Shown here piece after piece: positions 61,787-64,000 of a DNA stretch of 64,000 nucleotides. A program made the translations under genes and the position numbers. Position 1 is the stretch's first letter, and each line of letters opens with the position of its first letter. Source of the DNA: Muricea muricata (taxonomy: Eukaryota; Cnidaria; Anthozoa; Malacalcyonacea; Plexauridae); assembly GCA_963855995.1 (NCBI GenBank), contig OY979716.1, positions 21,355,321 through 21,419,320 on the forward strand, written 5' to 3'. A model generated the notes under the pieces. That model was not told the DNA's origin. It was given only the letters and a program-made list of their open reading frames with translations, and searched no databases.

Positions 61787-64000
61787 GATGTGGACCATGA
61801 AATCTGACAGATTTTGACCAGACAGATTTTAAAAAGACGAGGTGCATGTTGGTGCAGCTCGATCACTAGATTTATAATATACCTCAATGATTTTGATTGG
61901 TCAGAAGATTTTTCATGTGAAATAATTGATGGCAAAAAGTCGATATCATTTTCAAGCCGAAAGATGCAACACCTTTTCGCATTAAGACTAATATTAACAT
62001 TGAGTCCATTTTTGGAAGCAACTAGTCAAATTTATGACGTTTTGACGATAAATCAATCCTGAATGATCACGGGGAAACATTTGCGGATTAATCAACATGA
62101 AACAACCTAAGGGTTGCCTTTTTACGCGAAAACAATTGAGAAATATTAACCAATATTTTTCTTATATTTCGCTAAATTTGTATTTTGTTGTTTGTCATTA
62201 TGTTTAATTTACAATCATATAATGAACAAACTATTTAATGGTTTTTTATTTATGATACCAATAATTTACTCATTGTGAAGGATGGCTAAACACCTCATTT
62301 GCCGCGCTCACTCGTTCGTATGACGATCCTTTCTAACTCTTCAATAAAAACCAACGCACTTACTGATTTCAATCATCAAATCTGCTGCACTTACTGTTTT
62401 ACGAATTTCGCTTGCTTTGACAGTGACAGCCACTAGAAACCAGAGAAAATGACATAACATTCTTGATGCCAATCTTATTTCAAAGTAATTTTTGTGTACT
62501 CAATCTAGCTGTGTTCGCGGCCAGTGAATATTAACTACATGTGCTTCAGCATAATATAATAAAGCATCCGTTTCTGTAACCAGACACGCAAATGTCACAA
62601 TTGAACCTAGCTCCCTGAATATTGTTAGCTACGGGAAATCTTTAGATTCAAGTTATTGCTAGTTCATCCCAAAAAATTGAGAAAATAGTCGAGTTTTCCA
62701 GTTTTTACTAAATAGTTAGCTAATGAAGCCACATTGTGTGTTTTGTTTAAAATACGAAAAGCCTGCTAAAATGATCGAAGCTCTTTTATTTTTACCGTTA
62801 GGTGTATTTAAATGAGTTGGTGTTTTAAATTAAAATAATGTTTACATGTTCTTAATTGTACTCTCTAAGTTTTCAAAGGTACCACTATCATCAATAATTT
62901 TCCGTGGCTATTTGGTTGTTATGTGTATATTGTGAAACACAGCTGTAAGATCTGAAATTCAAATTTACCATTCCCTGTGCTGAACTTCCTTCAGTTTGAC
63001 TTGATAAGAAATGTCAACAAGCTTAACTGATTTGCTTTTTCTGTACAGACATTGTTTGCAATTGTTTTGTGACACATGCAGTGTAGTGGATATATTTTGT
63101 GTTATCAGATAACGTATCCCTGACATGGAACATCTTTAAAAATGTTTTGTCCGATGATTTTTAAAGCCCTTATTACTACCCGTTTTTTCCCTCTTGCACA
63201 ATAGCCAACGCTCTGCCGAAAGTCGCAAGCTTTTTCCGGATAAAATTATTTGATAAATAAATACACGGATAGCGATGACTTTCTAGAACTCTTTAAGATA
63301 TGCAAACTACACAACTTATGTCATCACAGTGCATAATAGCTTTTCAAAAATCATCAGTATTTCGCAGCGTGATCGATATATTCTGTACAAAAGTGCCAAC
63401 ACTGAGCGATTATGATAGATTACATACGTACAACACAGTTTTAGTTGTCTCTTATTGTCATACGCTACAAAATAATCAATCTGAAAGAAATTCAAAGATA
63501 CTCAAACGCCTTTGTGGAAATCTCTTTAAGTTGACGGAGTAAGAGCGTATAAATAAGAACGTCGATTTATCTAACCAAAGTAATTTCATAAGTTGTGTAA
63601 TTTACATAACAATGTGATTTTAAGCGAACTTTGCAACCAATTAATAAATAGTTGTATAAAATTTCGTTTCATACGCACTTTAATATATTTTTCGCGCCAT
63701 TATTTTCAATCAAAATGATAGAAAATTGGCCGAGATTCAAATCAAAATAAACAAAGACGTTATCATAAAAAATGTGACTGTCTAATATATGTTATAGCCA
63801 GTCAGGTACCTTTCGCTTTTATGGAACGTTCTAAGTTATGAAAGACACATATCCCGTGCGGAAAAAGAAACGCAAAATCACAAATGTAATAAAACGAAAA
63901 CTGCGTACTTTGGTGATTTTAAAATCCAACGTCAAACTTATCCCTGGCTAATTTCGACCAACTGTCAGAGGAGGTCGTCTTTAGAAAAGTCGATTAATAA

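Larger units (their letters stand above)
61003..64000. repeat. Tandem duplication, unit 2 (runs to the window end)
   Basis: See unit 1. Unit 2 is longer because of a foldback insertion at about 61374-61786 and about 200 bp extra near 63310-63510. It probably continues past the window. Confidence 0.88.

Overview
The window is intron-rich, AT-rich animal DNA dominated by transposable elements. Anthozoan-like repeat hairpins, several cnidarian-type retroelements and a convertase gene with a galaxin-like cysteine-rich exon point to a cnidarian, probably an anthozoan. This is inferred from composition and protein families only; no search was run. Nearly all exon calls rest on splice signals, compatible phases and family motifs read by eye.

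Region 1 (1-8.2 kb) is a mosaic of decayed mobile DNA: a long (GTCA)n array, a histone-type 3' stem-loop, two broken copies of a RING-like gene (one reading out of a Penelope-type GIY-YIG endonuclease), an unrecognised TATA-driven repeat gene split by a duplication around a DIRS-type reverse transcriptase fragment, an SGNH hydrolase, and a LINE 3' end with an (ATCT)n tail. Region 2 (8.9-12.4 kb) holds two spliced RING exons, a decayed hAT/ZMYM1-like transposase and a decayed Mutator-like transposase.

Region 3 (13-24.4 kb) contains several foldback/MITE elements and a 4.2 kb DNA transposon with TTAA target duplications. Its broken transposase reads into a DEDDh 3'-5' exonuclease domain with all catalytic residues present. 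Region 4 (24.4-31 kb) is a roughly 5 kb decayed CR1/L2-like LINE (coiled-coil ORF1, SGNH esterase, endonuclease, RT) interrupted by a 233 bp MITE. Next to it are Penelope-like fragments and two hammerhead-ribozyme motifs set in (AT)n tracts, one with an intact core.

Region 5 (31.9-51.1 kb, minus strand) is the main host gene: a furin/kexin-type proprotein convertase. I could follow it exon by exon from the end of the prodomain junction through Asp, His, Asn and Ser catalytic exons, the P domain and a galaxin-like cysteine-rich exon. Both gene ends lie outside what I could find. One intron carries a complete 7.84 kb Kolobok-type transposon (about 88 bp terminal inverted repeats, TTAA target duplications). 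It encodes two convergent genes: a THAP-domain, zinc-knuckle transposase with one clear nonsense codon, and an intact three-exon protein carrying the P2X7 C-terminal (ballast) domain. A further intron holds an intact Penelope-like ORF of 721 codons.

Region 6 (53.5-64 kb) has no gene I recognise. It ends in an old, diverged tandem duplication of about 3 kb units; the second copy carries a later foldback insertion with a tRNA-like stretch.
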